This document shows positions 16,018 to 24,040 of a stretch of 29,618 nt of DNA, one piece after another; the first letter of the stretch is position 1; every line of letters starts with the position of its first letter. The notes under the pieces were generated by a model. The model saw nothing but the letters and a program-made list of their open reading frames with translations. It searched no databases and was not told where the DNA came from. Both the position numbers and the translations under genes were made by a program. The DNA lies in NCBI GenBank assembly GCA_002407845.1, contig DHPK01000007.1:57018-86635 (forward strand), read 5' to 3'. Origin of the DNA: Leptolinea sp. UBA5366 (GTDB lineage: Bacteria; Chloroflexota; Anaerolineae; Anaerolineales; Anaerolineaceae).

Positions 16018-16051
16018 AAATATCCGTTGGAAAACCAACGGATATTTTTTT
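16018..16051 (+). terminator. pyrG terminator
   Basis: AAATATCCGTTGG, AAAA loop, CCAACGGATATTT plus further T's: perfect 13-bp stem with T-tract, 24 bases after the pyrG stop. Confidence 0.93.
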
Positions 16052-16134
16052 ATTTGCTGATAGAATTCGATTTATTGAGAAGATTTTAAAAATCCCTAAA
16101 GCTTAATGGGATTAATCAAACAATTGGAGAAACC

Positions 16135-17772
16135 ATGGAGAATGCAATGTTTTGTTTTCAATGTCAGGAAACAGCCGGAAACAAAGGCTGTACCCGGGTG
16201 GGCGTTTGCGGCAAGCAGCCGGCGACTGCCAATCTACAGGATTTATTAAGATATGTGACCGCAGGTTTGTCTGCTGTTGCAGTGCAGCTTCGAATTGAAG
16301 GGAAAAATGTTGACCCGGAAGTCAATCATCTGGTAACGGTCAATCTTTTTACAACAATTACGAATGCGAATTTTGATGATGCCGATTTTTATGATCGCAT
16401 CAAAGATACGCTGAAAGTCAAGGCTGACTTATTAAAGAAAGTGTCAGCCACTGGCAGTCTCCCCGAAGCCGCCGTCTGGGAATCCTATGATCATGCTGCT
16501 ATGGCAGAAAAAGCAAGCCAGGTCGGCGTGCTCCAGATTGCAGACGAAGACAAACGCAGCCTGAAAGAGCTGATCGTTTATGGACTGAAAGGGATGGCTG
16601 CCTACATGAAGCACGCCAATGTCCTCAAGCACGAAAACGAAGAGATTGATGCATTTATCCAGTCAACGCTGGCAAAAACGCTGGACGATTCCTTGACTGT
16701 TGACGAATTGGTTGCGCTGACCCTCGAAACCGGCAGTTTCGGCGTGAAAGCAATGGCGCTGCTCGACGAGGCGAATACTGCAACTTATGGACATCCTGAA
16801 ATCACGAAGGTTGACATCGGCGTCCGCTCAAATCCAGGAATTATTGTTTCTGGCCATGACCTGCGCGATCTTGAAATGCTGCTGGATCAAACAGCAGGCA
16901 GCGGCGTTGACGTCTACACGCACTCAGAAATGCTTCCGGCGCAGTATTATCCGTTCTTCAAGAAATATCCGCACTTCGCTGGCAACTATGGCAGCTCCTG
17001 GTGGAAGCAGACCACGGATTTCGCCAGTTTCAATGGTCCGATACTGATGACAACAAACTGCATCGTTCCGACAAAGAACGACTATATCAGCCGTTTATTC
17101 ACCACCGGTGCAGCCGGCTATCCGGGCTGCAAGCACATTCCGGGCGGAATCGGCGAAGAGAAAGATTTCTCAGAAATCATCGCTCTGGCAAAAACCAGCC
17201 CGGCGCCGACTGAAATTGAAAGCGGTGAAATTGTTGGCGGCTTCGCGCACCATCAGGTGATCGCTCTGGCAGACAAGATTGTTGAAGCGGTTCAAACCGG
17301 TGCGATCAAGAAATTCATCGTCATGAGCGGCTGCGATGGCAGGATGAAATCACGTTCCTATTACACTGAATTTGCAGAAGCGCTGCCCGCTGACACAGTC
17401 ATTCTGACATCCGGCTGTGCGAAATATCGCTATATTAAACTGGGTCTTGGAGACATCAACGGTATTCCCAGAGTTCTCGACGCAGGACAGTGCAATGACT
17501 CCTATTCTTGGGCAGTGGTCGCGCTGCAGCTGAAAGAAATCTTCAATGCCGCTGACATTAATGATCTGCCAATCGAATTCAACGTTGCCTGGTATGAACA
17601 GAAAGCGGTCATTGTTCTGCTAGCGCTGCTCTCGCTCGGAATCAAAAACATTCATCTCGGCCCGACGCTGCCGGCATTCTTGTCACCGAACGTTATCAAT
17701 GTTTTGGTTGAAAACTTTGGCATCAGCGGAATCTCAACCGTTGACGAAGATGTGAAAGTGATGGCGGGGTAA
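16135..17772 (+). CDS. hcp: Hydroxylamine reductase / hybrid-cluster protein (class I)
   Basis: Iron-sulfur protein linked to hydroxylamine and NO reduction and protein S-nitrosylation; it protects anaerobes from nitrosative and oxidative stress; cytoplasmic. The N-terminal cysteines are C7-x2-C10-x8-C19-x5-C25, the class I spacing for a [4Fe-4S] cluster. Hybrid-cluster ligands are visible in order: H in SGHDLRDLE, E in THSEMLPA, C in TTNCIVPT, C in SGCDGRMKSR, C in TSGCAKYRY, C in AGQCNDSYSW, and E and K in WYEQKAV. 545 residues with the N-terminal helical domain retained, so not the short class III form. TTGGAGAAACC precedes ATG. Monocistronic; no hcr reductase or HcpR regulator is adjacent. 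Confidence 0.97.
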   Translation: MENAMFCFQCQETAGNKGCTRVGVCGKQPATANLQDLLRYVTAGLSAVAVQLRIEGKNVDPEVNHLVTVNLFTTITNANFDDADFYDRIKDTLKVKADLLKKVSATGSLPEAAVWESYDHAAMAEKASQVGVLQIADEDKRSLKELIVYGLKGMAAYMKHANVLKHENEEIDAFIQSTLAKTLDDSLTVDELVALTLETGSFGVKAMALLDEANTATYGHPEITKVDIGVRSNPGIIVSGHDLRDLEMLLDQTAGSGVDVYTHSEMLPAQYYPFFKKYPHFAGNYGSSWWKQTTDFASFNGPILMTTNCIVPTKNDYISRLFTTGAAGYPGCKHIPGGIGEEKDFSEIIALAKTSPAPTEIESGEIVGGFAHHQVIALADKIVEAVQTGAIKKFIVMSGCDGRMKSRSYYTEFAEALPADTVILTSGCAKYRYIKLGLGDINGIPRVLDAGQCNDSYSWAVVALQLKEIFNAADINDLPIEFNVAWYEQKAVIVLLALLSLGIKNIHLGPTLPAFLSPNVINVLVENFGISGISTVDEDVKVMAG

Positions 17773-17823
17773 CCCCTCATTTAAAAATAAATCTGCCCCG
17801 GTTTTTTAGGGTAAGTTATATAG

Positions 17824-17861
17824 AGAGAGGCTGTCTCGATTTATCAGACAGCCTCTCTTTC
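17824..17861. terminator. hcp terminator (convergent with adhE)
   Basis: AGAGAGGCTGTCT (17824-17836), 9-base loop, AGACAGCCTCTCT (17846-17858), then a short T run. 13-bp stem between convergent hcp and adhE; the short T-tract makes it weaker than the others in the window. Confidence 0.75.
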
Positions 17862-17884
17862 AATTAACGGTATTAGTTTTCGGT

Positions 17885-20497
17885 TTAATCCGTTCCGTAA
17901 TAGGCTTTACGATAGATTTCCTCAAGCTCCGAAACGAGCGGATAGCGCGGATTGGCATTGGTGCACTGATCTTCAAATGCGTGCTCAGCCATCTTCGGCA
18001 CTGCTGCCAGGAACGCGTCTTCTTCGATCCCGCATTCCCGCAGCGTCAGCGGAACATTAATCCGTTTCATGAGATTCCTGATTTCTGTAATCAGGGATTC
18101 GATTTGTTCCTGATGCGTTGTCCCGGGGAGGTCAAGCATGCGCGCTATTTGGGCATACCGCTGATCAGCGATAAACTCGCCATATTTTGGGAAAATCGTG
18201 AACTTGGTCGGTTTTTGCGAATTATAGCGGATGACATGCGGCTGCAGAATTGCATTTGCCCGTCCATGGGAGAGGTGGAACTCACTGCCCAGCTTGTGAG
18301 CCAATGAGTGATTGATGCCCAAAAATGCGTTCGTGAATGCCATCCCGGCGATGCAGGACGCGTTATGCATTTTTTCCCGAGCTTCAAAATCCTCAGCATT
18401 GTCCCAGCTGCGGGACAGGTATTGGAATACCAGCTCAATCGACTTGATTGCCAAACCGTCCGTATAATCGGATGCCAAAACGGAGACATAAGCTTCAATC
18501 GCGTGTGTCAGCACATCCAGCCCGGTATCAGCCGTGATGGACTTCGGCATGGTCGTAACGAACTGCGGATCAATAATAGCAACATCCGGGGTCAATTCAT
18601 AATCTGCCAGCGGGTATTTAATATTGCCATTCTTCTTATCGGTAATAACCGAGAAAGAGGTCACTTCTGAACCGGTTCCGCTGGTCGTTGGAATCGCCAC
18701 CATCTGCGCTTTCTTCCCGAGATTTGGGAAGTGGAAAGCGCGTTTGCGGATGTCCATGAACTTCAACCGCAGTCCATCAAAATTAGTTTCAGGATTTTCA
18801 TAGAACAGCCACATTCCTTTTGCCGCGTCAATCGCTGAACCGCCACCAAGCGCGATGATCACATCCGGCTGGAACAAGTTCATGACCCGGACGCCGCGTT
18901 CGATCGTTTCGACGGACGGATCGGATTCAACTTCGGAGAAGATTCGGAAATAGGTAGAATTTTTACGTTTATTCAGATAATAAACAATTTGATTGATATA
19001 CCCCAATTTCAAAATTACTGGATCAGTGACGATAAAAGCGCGGGAAATATTGGGCATTACTTCAAGATATTGAACGGAATCGTGTTCAAAATAGATCTTC
19101 GGCGGGACTTTAAACCACTGCATGTTCACTCTCCTTTGGGCAACGCGCTTTTTGTTGATCAGATTGACGCTGGAAATATTTGCGGTCGTGGAATTGCTGC
19201 CGAATGAGCCGCACCCCAGCGTCAGCGACGGGGTATTGGTATTGTAGATATCCCCAATCGCGCCCTGTGAGGATGGCGAGTTGACGATAATTCTGCCGAC
19301 TTTCATCTCCTGACCATAGCGGATGCTCAATTCTTCATCATTCGTGTGGATCACCGCAGAGTGCCCCAGCCCGCCCAAATTGAGCATGTCTTTCGCATAC
19401 TGAAAACCCTGCTCGGTTGATTCAGAAACAAAATAAGCCAGCACGGGTGACAATTTCTCCAGTGACAGCGGAAATTCGCGTGAAGGATAAGGGAGTTTCG
19501 CCAGCAATATTTTAGTATTGTCCGGAACAATGACCCCAGCATCCCTGGCAATTTTTGCAGCCGGCTGACCGACGACGGCAGGGTTCACTGCCATTTTTTC
19601 GTAATTGATCACATAGCGGGAAACCTTCTCCGTCTCTTCGTCATTCAGAAAATAGCAGCTGTTCTCAGCCATAAAAGCTTCGAATTCCTCATGAATTTCC
19701 TGATCAACGATGACAGCCTGCTCCGAAGCACAGATCATGCCGTTGTCGAAAGTCTTCGAGATCATCAGGTCGGTACAAGCCCGCCGCAGATTCACATTCT
19801 TATTGATATAACAGGGGACGTTCCCCGGCCCGACACCCAGCGCTGGTTTCCCGGCGCTGTACGCGGATTTAACCATTCCGGCACCGCCGGTTGCTAAAAT
19901 CAGCGAAACACCCGGATGATTCATGAGCATGCTGGTTGCCTCAATCGAAGGGATTTCGATCCACTGGATGAAGTGCTTCGGTGCGCCATTCTGAATCCCG
20001 GCTTTTTTCAAAATATCAGCAGCCGCAACCGAGCTCTTTTGCGCGGATGGGTGGAAACCAAAGATAATCGGATTGCGTGTCTTGGCACAAATCAAGCTTT
20101 TGAACAGGGTCGTCGACGTCGGATTGGTCACTGGCGTAACGCCCGCCACCACACCGACCGGTTCCGCTACTTCAATGTAGCCTTCCAGTTTATTTCTTTC
20201 AACCACGCCAACCGTTTTTTGTCCTTTAATATCGTGCCAAATATATTCCGTGGCAAATATGTTTTTGATATCCTTATCTTCCATAACGCCGCGGGACGTC
20301 TCTTCATATGCCATCTTTGCCAATTTAAAATGGTTATCAAGACCGGCAAGCGTCATCGCATGAACGATGTGATCGATCTGCTCCTGCGTCATCGACAGAT
20401 ATTCGATCAGCGCCTGCTGCGCATTCTCCACAAGACCGTCAATCATCGTTTTGACATCGACTGGCTCAGGGGCTGTTGTTTTTTCACTTTTCTTCAT
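17885..20497 (-). CDS. adhE: Bifunctional acetaldehyde-CoA / alcohol dehydrogenase AdhE
   Basis: Converts acetyl-CoA to acetaldehyde and then ethanol, regenerating two NAD+ during fermentation; family members form spirosomes. About 870 residues. The N-terminal aldehyde dehydrogenase half has GVTPVTNPTSTT, the NAD region GGAGMVKSAYSAGKPALGVGPGN and catalytic C256 in NGMICASEQ. A linker near 440-465 (GSFGSNSTTANISSVNLINKKRVA) leads to the iron-dependent alcohol dehydrogenase half, with LGGGSAIDAAKGMW and iron ligands D661, H665, H730 and H744 at the spacing known for the family. The start is set at MKKSEKTT because AAAGGA lies 7 bases upstream; a TTG 57 bases earlier has no ribosome binding site. 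Monocistronic, with a TGTGA-N6-TCACA box about 150 bases upstream. Confidence 0.97.
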   Translation of the reverse strand: MKKSEKTTAPEPVDVKTMIDGLVENAQQALIEYLSMTQEQIDHIVHAMTLAGLDNHFKLAKMAYEETSRGVMEDKDIKNIFATEYIWHDIKGQKTVGVVERNKLEGYIEVAEPVGVVAGVTPVTNPTSTTLFKSLICAKTRNPIIFGFHPSAQKSSVAAADILKKAGIQNGAPKHFIQWIEIPSIEATSMLMNHPGVSLILATGGAGMVKSAYSAGKPALGVGPGNVPCYINKNVNLRRACTDLMISKTFDNGMICASEQAVIVDQEIHEEFEAFMAENSCYFLNDEETEKVSRYVINYEKMAVNPAVVGQPAAKIARDAGVIVPDNTKILLAKLPYPSREFPLSLEKLSPVLAYFVSESTEQGFQYAKDMLNLGGLGHSAVIHTNDEELSIRYGQEMKVGRIIVNSPSSQGAIGDIYNTNTPSLTLGCGSFGSNSTTANISSVNLINKKRVAQRRVNMQWFKVPPKIYFEHDSVQYLEVMPNISRAFIVTDPVILKLGYINQIVYYLNKRKNSTYFRIFSEVESDPSVETIERGVRVMNLFQPDVIIALGGGSAIDAAKGMWLFYENPETNFDGLRLKFMDIRKRAFHFPNLGKKAQMVAIPTTSGTGSEVTSFSVITDKKNGNIKYPLADYELTPDVAIIDPQFVTTMPKSITADTGLDVLTHAIEAYVSVLASDYTDGLAIKSIELVFQYLSRSWDNAEDFEAREKMHNASCIAGMAFTNAFLGINHSLAHKLGSEFHLSHGRANAILQPHVIRYNSQKPTKFTIFPKYGEFIADQRYAQIARMLDLPGTTHQEQIESLITEIRNLMKRINVPLTLRECGIEEDAFLAAVPKMAEHAFEDQCTNANPRYPLVSELEEIYRKAYYGTD

Positions 20498-20599
20498 AAT
20501 AGATTCCTTTGCTCTTATGAGAGCCTGTTGATAAATTTGGGTTGTTTCTTCCAATATTTTGGGTTAAATAACGACCAAATCTGATCGTCCGACAAAATC

Positions 20600-20605
20600 A
20601 GTATA
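20600..20605 (-). promoter_or_regulatory. Candidate -10 element for adhE
   Basis: TATACT on the minus strand. No good -35 sits 16-18 bases upstream, which suits an activator-dependent promoter. Predicted start about 20593. Confidence 0.35.
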
Positions 20606-20643
20606 GTTGAAATGACAGGATCATGTGGCCAAAACCGATAGAA

Positions 20644-20659
20644 TGTGACAAAAATCACA
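20644..20659. promoter_or_regulatory. TGTGA-N6-TCACA dyad upstream of adhE (Rex- or CRP/FNR-type site)
   Basis: Perfect TGTGACAAAAATCACA dyad. This geometry fits both the Rex box (TTGTGA-N6-TCACAA) and the CRP-family site. Rex is attractive because it senses NADH/NAD+ and controls adhE in many anaerobes. The dyad centre lies near -58 relative to the candidate -10, a spacing also typical of CRP/FNR activators. Confidence 0.65.
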
Positions 20660-20710
20660 AATATAAGGATGAAAGCGTTAAATGTATAGATGAGGGATAA
20701 AAGCGTCACC

Positions 20711-20762
20711 CCAGCTGACTAGGTCAACTGACCGCGCTGCCAGCTGACTTGATCAATCAGAT
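20711..20762. repeat. Two near-identical CCAGCTGACT repeats
   Basis: CCAGCTGACTAGGTCAA (20711) and CCAGCTGACTTGATCAA (20740), 29 bases apart start to start. Each contains a TGAC...TCA partial dyad, suggesting possible tandem regulator sites. Confidence 0.4.
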
Positions 20763-20804
20763 CAGATAAGGCAATTCGTGAAAAACTGAACTGAAAACTG
20801 AAGA

Positions 20805-22040
20805 CTAAAACACCTGGTGAATTTCTGCTGTTTTTCGTTCGCTGAAAATGGAGTTCGCCTGCTCACTGACGAGAAGCATCAAAACACTGAAAATGAGTGC
20901 AGCAAACGGAATCACAAACATTGTCGTTCGGGTGCCAATCGAACCGATGATCGGCGGGATCAGCGTTGAGCCGGAATAAGCAACTGCCATTTGAAACCCC
21001 ATGATCTCCTGCGCATTTTCCTTGCCGAACCGCACCGGCGTTTCGTGCAGAATGCAGGGGAAAACTGGCGCACAGCCCAATCCGGCTAAGAGGATCCCCG
21101 TCAATTGAAAGACGGGCGGCAGCGGCAATAGTAAAAGCACCAGTCCGAACAGGATTAAAAGCTGGCCAGCTCGAATCATTATTTGATTTGAAAACTTGAC
21201 GGTTAATATCCCTGAGAGAAATCTTCCGGCTGTGATTCCGATCAGATAGAATGAAATCCAGGCAGAGGCAGTCGCAGCGTTAATTTGATGGGACGCGATC
21301 AGATAGGTTGCGCCCCACAGGATCAAGGTTTGCTCGATTCCAGTGTAGAAAAAAACTGACAATAAAACCTGCAGAACGCCTTTGGTCTTCAACGCGGAGC
21401 GAATGCCGCCCTTCACCTGAGAGTCGGACTGCACAGGCTGTTCCATCTGCTGATAAACAGCATCCTGTTTCTCAACTTTACGCCAAAGGGGCAGCGATAT
21501 AAACAAGATCAATGACAAGACAAACTGGATAATTGCTACCGCCAGATAAGCATCGCGCCAGCTTTTTCCCTCCGTGATCAGCCCGGCGAGGAGCAGCGGT
21601 CCGGTCATCGCGCCGAGTCCCCAAAAACTATGAAGCCAGTTCATATGGCGCGAAGCGTAATGCTCAGCCACAAATTCATTCAAGCCTGCGTCAATCGAAC
21701 CCGCCCCAAGCCCCAAAGGAATCGCCCAAACAAACAGCCATGAAGGGGATGTCGCGAAATGAAAGCCTAAAAGCGCCATTGCGGTCATCACGACGCTGAA
21801 GGCTGTTATTCTTCCGGTTCCGAAATGCTTAATCAAGCGGCTGCTGAACAGACTGGAAATAATCGTTCCAATGCTGATGACCATGAAGACATAACCCGCA
21901 AGATCTTTTGGTGCACCGATTTCCGGCTGCATAACCGGCCACGAACCGCCTAACAGAGAATCCGGCAGTCCCAGACTGATAAACGCAATATAGATCAGAC
22001 CCAACAGGATCAGCTTCAAAGTTTTATATTGTTTGAACAA
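20805..22040 (-). CDS. MFS transporter (sugar/FucP-like family)
   Basis: Major facilitator permease with 12 predicted helices, about 411 residues. Seen: helix 1 LILLGLIYIAFISLGLPDSLLGGSWP, the loop after helix 2 in SSLFSSRLIKHFGTGRITAFS (the RxxxxxGxxR-like motif A position), and GLGAGSIDAGLNEFVAEH in helix 4, seen in bacterial sugar MFS proteins. I choose the TTG at 22040 because GGAG lies 6 bases upstream and the protein then begins right at helix 1. An ATG at 22148 would add 36 residues without similarity and overlap the regulator by 125 bases. With the TTG start it still overlaps the upstream ROK regulator by 17 bases, so it is translationally coupled and likely controlled by it. Substrate probably a sugar. 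Confidence 0.85.
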   Translation of the reverse strand: MFKQYKTLKLILLGLIYIAFISLGLPDSLLGGSWPVMQPEIGAPKDLAGYVFMVISIGTIISSLFSSRLIKHFGTGRITAFSVVMTAMALLGFHFATSPSWLFVWAIPLGLGAGSIDAGLNEFVAEHYASRHMNWLHSFWGLGAMTGPLLLAGLITEGKSWRDAYLAVAIIQFVLSLILFISLPLWRKVEKQDAVYQQMEQPVQSDSQVKGGIRSALKTKGVLQVLLSVFFYTGIEQTLILWGATYLIASHQINAATASAWISFYLIGITAGRFLSGILTVKFSNQIMIRAGQLLILFGLVLLLLPLPPVFQLTGILLAGLGCAPVFPCILHETPVRFGKENAQEIMGFQMAVAYSGSTLIPPIIGSIGTRTTMFVIPFAALIFSVLMLLVSEQANSIFSERKTAEIHQVF

Positions 22041-23058
22041 TTTCTTCTCCAAATTCGAGGGTTTGCCAGGCAGCAATGAATGCACCGTTATCACAGTCCT
22101 GATAAAAGGAATCGGCTGCGGTGAGCGCCGGTCTGGCATGCGGATCATAAATCTTTATAAATGCATCGTTGATTTTTTGCATCAGCGCTTCAGTGAATTG
22201 CTCCCCTGCAAGAATAATGCGTTCGGGGCTGACAATGCTGCTGATCTGAGCGAGAAAACGGGCAAAAATTGGGCAAAATACTTCAGAATTCTCATAAAAC
22301 GCTGCGTCTGTCCAATCCAGCTCAAAATATTGAGGGCGGATTTCACCGACAAAATTGCGATATCCGCGATAGAGCTGACCATCCAGATATAACGCGATTC
22401 CGGGAAAATATTTTTTAGGAAAGTATCCATACAAAACTGGCGTCTCCGAATCGATTTCCTGGCTGCTGCAAAATCCGAGGCAGGCAGCGTTGACATCGTT
22501 TTCAAAAACAATCGGTATTTGATATTTTTGCCGCAGCGTTTTCAAAAACTGATCTCCGTTCAGATCAGAATAATCGCTGAGCAGATTCTCTCCGGACATG
22601 AATCCGGGCAGACTCAGCCCAATTGCGCGAATCGATGGAAAAGAAGCAAGCGCCTGATCCAGCAAGCTATTGAAATCAGCATTTGTAACCCGCTCAATTT
22701 GCCGTTCCTGTTCAAACAAAGTCTGTTTGAAGTGATTGGCGACCCGGATCACAAAAGTATCGCGCTCTTCCTTTTCATACGCACAAATGTATGCGACGTG
22801 GGAAAAATCAGGGTTGTAGCAGTACTCACGGGAGGGGCGTCCGCCCATGGACGGCAACAATCCCCCTTCAAACACTTCGCCCGACCGAATCAATTCCTGT
22901 AAAATCGTGCCGACAGTGACAGCTGTCAATCCGGACAAATTTGCCAATTGCGAAGCGGTGCCCTTCCGAAGCTTTCTCAGCGTTTTTCGGACGAGGCGCG
23001 TGTTGATCTGTTTGATCAGTACTGCATTTCCGGGTATGTTTTTCTGTGTGTTTTTCAT
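22024..23058 (-). CDS. ROK-family transcriptional regulator (NagC/XylR type)
   Basis: A 344-residue protein. Residues about 20-75 form a winged helix-turn-helix (LVRKTLRKLRKGTASQLANLSGLTAVTVGTILQELIRSG followed by GGRPSREY, the typical wing motif of ROK regulators). The rest is a sugar-kinase-like ROK domain (AIGLSLPGFMSGENLLSDYSDLNG, FENDVNAACLGF, ISSIVSPERIILAGEQF). The usual zinc cluster CxCGxxGC and the EIGH histidine are absent (GEIRPQYFELDW instead), so sugar sensing must differ from NagC/Mlc. Upstream gene of the coupled MFS transporter, which it probably regulates, and divergent from the GntR operon, which it might also affect. Confidence 0.85.
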   Translation of the reverse strand: MKNTQKNIPGNAVLIKQINTRLVRKTLRKLRKGTASQLANLSGLTAVTVGTILQELIRSGEVFEGGLLPSMGGRPSREYCYNPDFSHVAYICAYEKEERDTFVIRVANHFKQTLFEQERQIERVTNADFNSLLDQALASFPSIRAIGLSLPGFMSGENLLSDYSDLNGDQFLKTLRQKYQIPIVFENDVNAACLGFCSSQEIDSETPVLYGYFPKKYFPGIALYLDGQLYRGYRNFVGEIRPQYFELDWTDAAFYENSEVFCPIFARFLAQISSIVSPERIILAGEQFTEALMQKINDAFIKIYDPHARPALTAADSFYQDCDNGAFIAAWQTLEFGEEIVQTI

Positions 23059-23079
23059 TTCTAATTACTTTTCTAAAGT

Positions 23080-23108
23080 ATTTTACTAACTAAATCAGGC
23101 AATGTCAA
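23080..23108 (-). promoter_or_regulatory. Promoter of the ROK regulator-MFS operon
   Basis: On the minus strand TTGACA, 17 bases, TAAAAT, about 20 bases before the regulator start. AGTA-TTT-TACT overlapping the -10 is a small dyad that could be an autoregulatory operator. Confidence 0.75.
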
Positions 23109-23267
23109 ATACGATCAGTTTAATTGTGACAAAGGCGTACATCTAGAGAGTTTTGATTAAAACATTTGTCATGAAACTCTATGACATTCTTCCGAAAATG
23201 CCTTTTCTGCTCGCAATCCATTTCACAAAAGGCTATACTAAGTAAAAATGTATGTTGTTATAACATT
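23109..23267. promoter_or_regulatory. Divergent control region before the GntR gene
   Basis: Contains GTTTT-GATT-AAAAC (23150-23163), TGTCAT-N8-ATGACA (23167-23186), a TATACT -10 candidate (23234-23239) and the perfect palindrome TGTTATAACA (23256-23265) immediately before the GntR start. The last is well placed for GntR autorepression. Confidence 0.45.
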
Positions 23268-24032
23268 ATGAAAACTGACCCGATACCCATCAAACAACCC
23301 TTGAACCGCAACAGCTTCATGCCGCTCTATTTACAGTTGGCAACTCAGATTTCCAAAGGAATTGTCAACGGGGAATACCACACCGGCGAAAAGCTGCCCG
23401 GCGAGCTGGAATTAGCGAGGTCGCTGAATATTTCGCGCATGACTGTTCGGCTGGCAATGGACGAGCTGATCGGCAAAGGCTATATCTATCGCGAACAAGG
23501 ACGTGGCACTTACATCGCCCAGCCGCAAATGCAGGGCGTGCGCGGCTTCAGCAGCTTCACTGAAGACATGCGTTCTCGCGGATTGGAGACCTCCTCCAGA
23601 ATCCTGAAATCGGAGCTGGCAAAACCGACCAAAGAGGAACAATTCGGGCTGAAAATTAGCGACCACACCAAAGTGATCCGCATCAACCGCCTGAGATTCG
23701 TTGAAGAAACGCCCTGGATCATCCAAAACACTTGTCTGTCTTCAGCGCTGGTTCCCGGACTCGAGAGCAAAGACTTGTCAGGATCCTTATTCAAAGTTTT
23801 ACGGGAGGACTATCGGATTTATCCAGCTTGGACTGAGGCAAAAGTTCGGGCAGAAATTGCAAACGCGGAAACTGCAGAGCTGCTGCAAATTCAGCCGGGA
23901 GATGCAGTATTACTGGTCGAAGGCATCACTTATACCGACACGTTTGAAATCATCGAATCGGTCAAGACTGTCTATCGAGGCGATAAAGTCTCGCTGTATA
24001 TGGGCAGGCAGCGCTTCGGGCTGCCCGTTTAG
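23268..24032 (+). CDS. GntR-family transcriptional regulator, HutC subfamily
   Basis: About 254 residues. The winged helix-turn-helix runs from about 18 to 85 (MPLYLQLATQISKGIVNGEY, GEKLPGELELARSLNISRMTVRLAMDELIGKGYIYREQGRGTYIA). The UTRA ligand domain runs from about 100 to 245 (GFSSFTEDMRSRGLETSSRIL, VIRINRLRFVEETPWIIQNTCL, LLVEGITYTDTFEIIESVKTVYRGDKVSLYMGR). I start at MKTDPIPIKQP; an ATG 87 bases upstream would add a Cys-rich tail not seen in the family. No good ribosome binding site is visible before the chosen ATG. HutC/UTRA regulators commonly bind sugar phosphates such as GlcN-6-P. It lies 8 bases upstream of the kinase gene and is probably the operon's repressor. Confidence 0.9.
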   Translation: MKTDPIPIKQPLNRNSFMPLYLQLATQISKGIVNGEYHTGEKLPGELELARSLNISRMTVRLAMDELIGKGYIYREQGRGTYIAQPQMQGVRGFSSFTEDMRSRGLETSSRILKSELAKPTKEEQFGLKISDHTKVIRINRLRFVEETPWIIQNTCLSSALVPGLESKDLSGSLFKVLREDYRIYPAWTEAKVRAEIANAETAELLQIQPGDAVLLVEGITYTDTFEIIESVKTVYRGDKVSLYMGRQRFGLPV

Positions 24033-24040
24033 GATCGGAA

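Larger units (their letters stand above)
20498..20804. other. adhE upstream regulatory region
   Basis: 307 bases without a gene. From the adhE side: AAAGGA ribosome binding site, a leader of about 95 bases, TATACT at 20600-20605, the dyad at 20644-20659, and two near-identical CCAGCTGACT repeats at 20711-20762. No terminator for the MFS gene is evident. Confidence 0.6.

Noticed and set aside
19916..20584. 222-codon plus-strand frame opposite the adhE start
   Set aside because: Fully antisense to the conserved aldehyde dehydrogenase half of AdhE; rich in Arg, Asn, His and Phe with no family resemblance.
22041..22148. Upstream ATG extension of the MFS gene
   Set aside because: Would add 36 residues before helix 1 inside the conserved end of the ROK regulator; the TTG at 22040 has a well-spaced GGAG.
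23181..23267. N-terminal extension of the GntR regulator
   Set aside because: Cys/Phe-rich segment not seen in HutC proteins; it lies over the promoter-like TATACT and palindromes.
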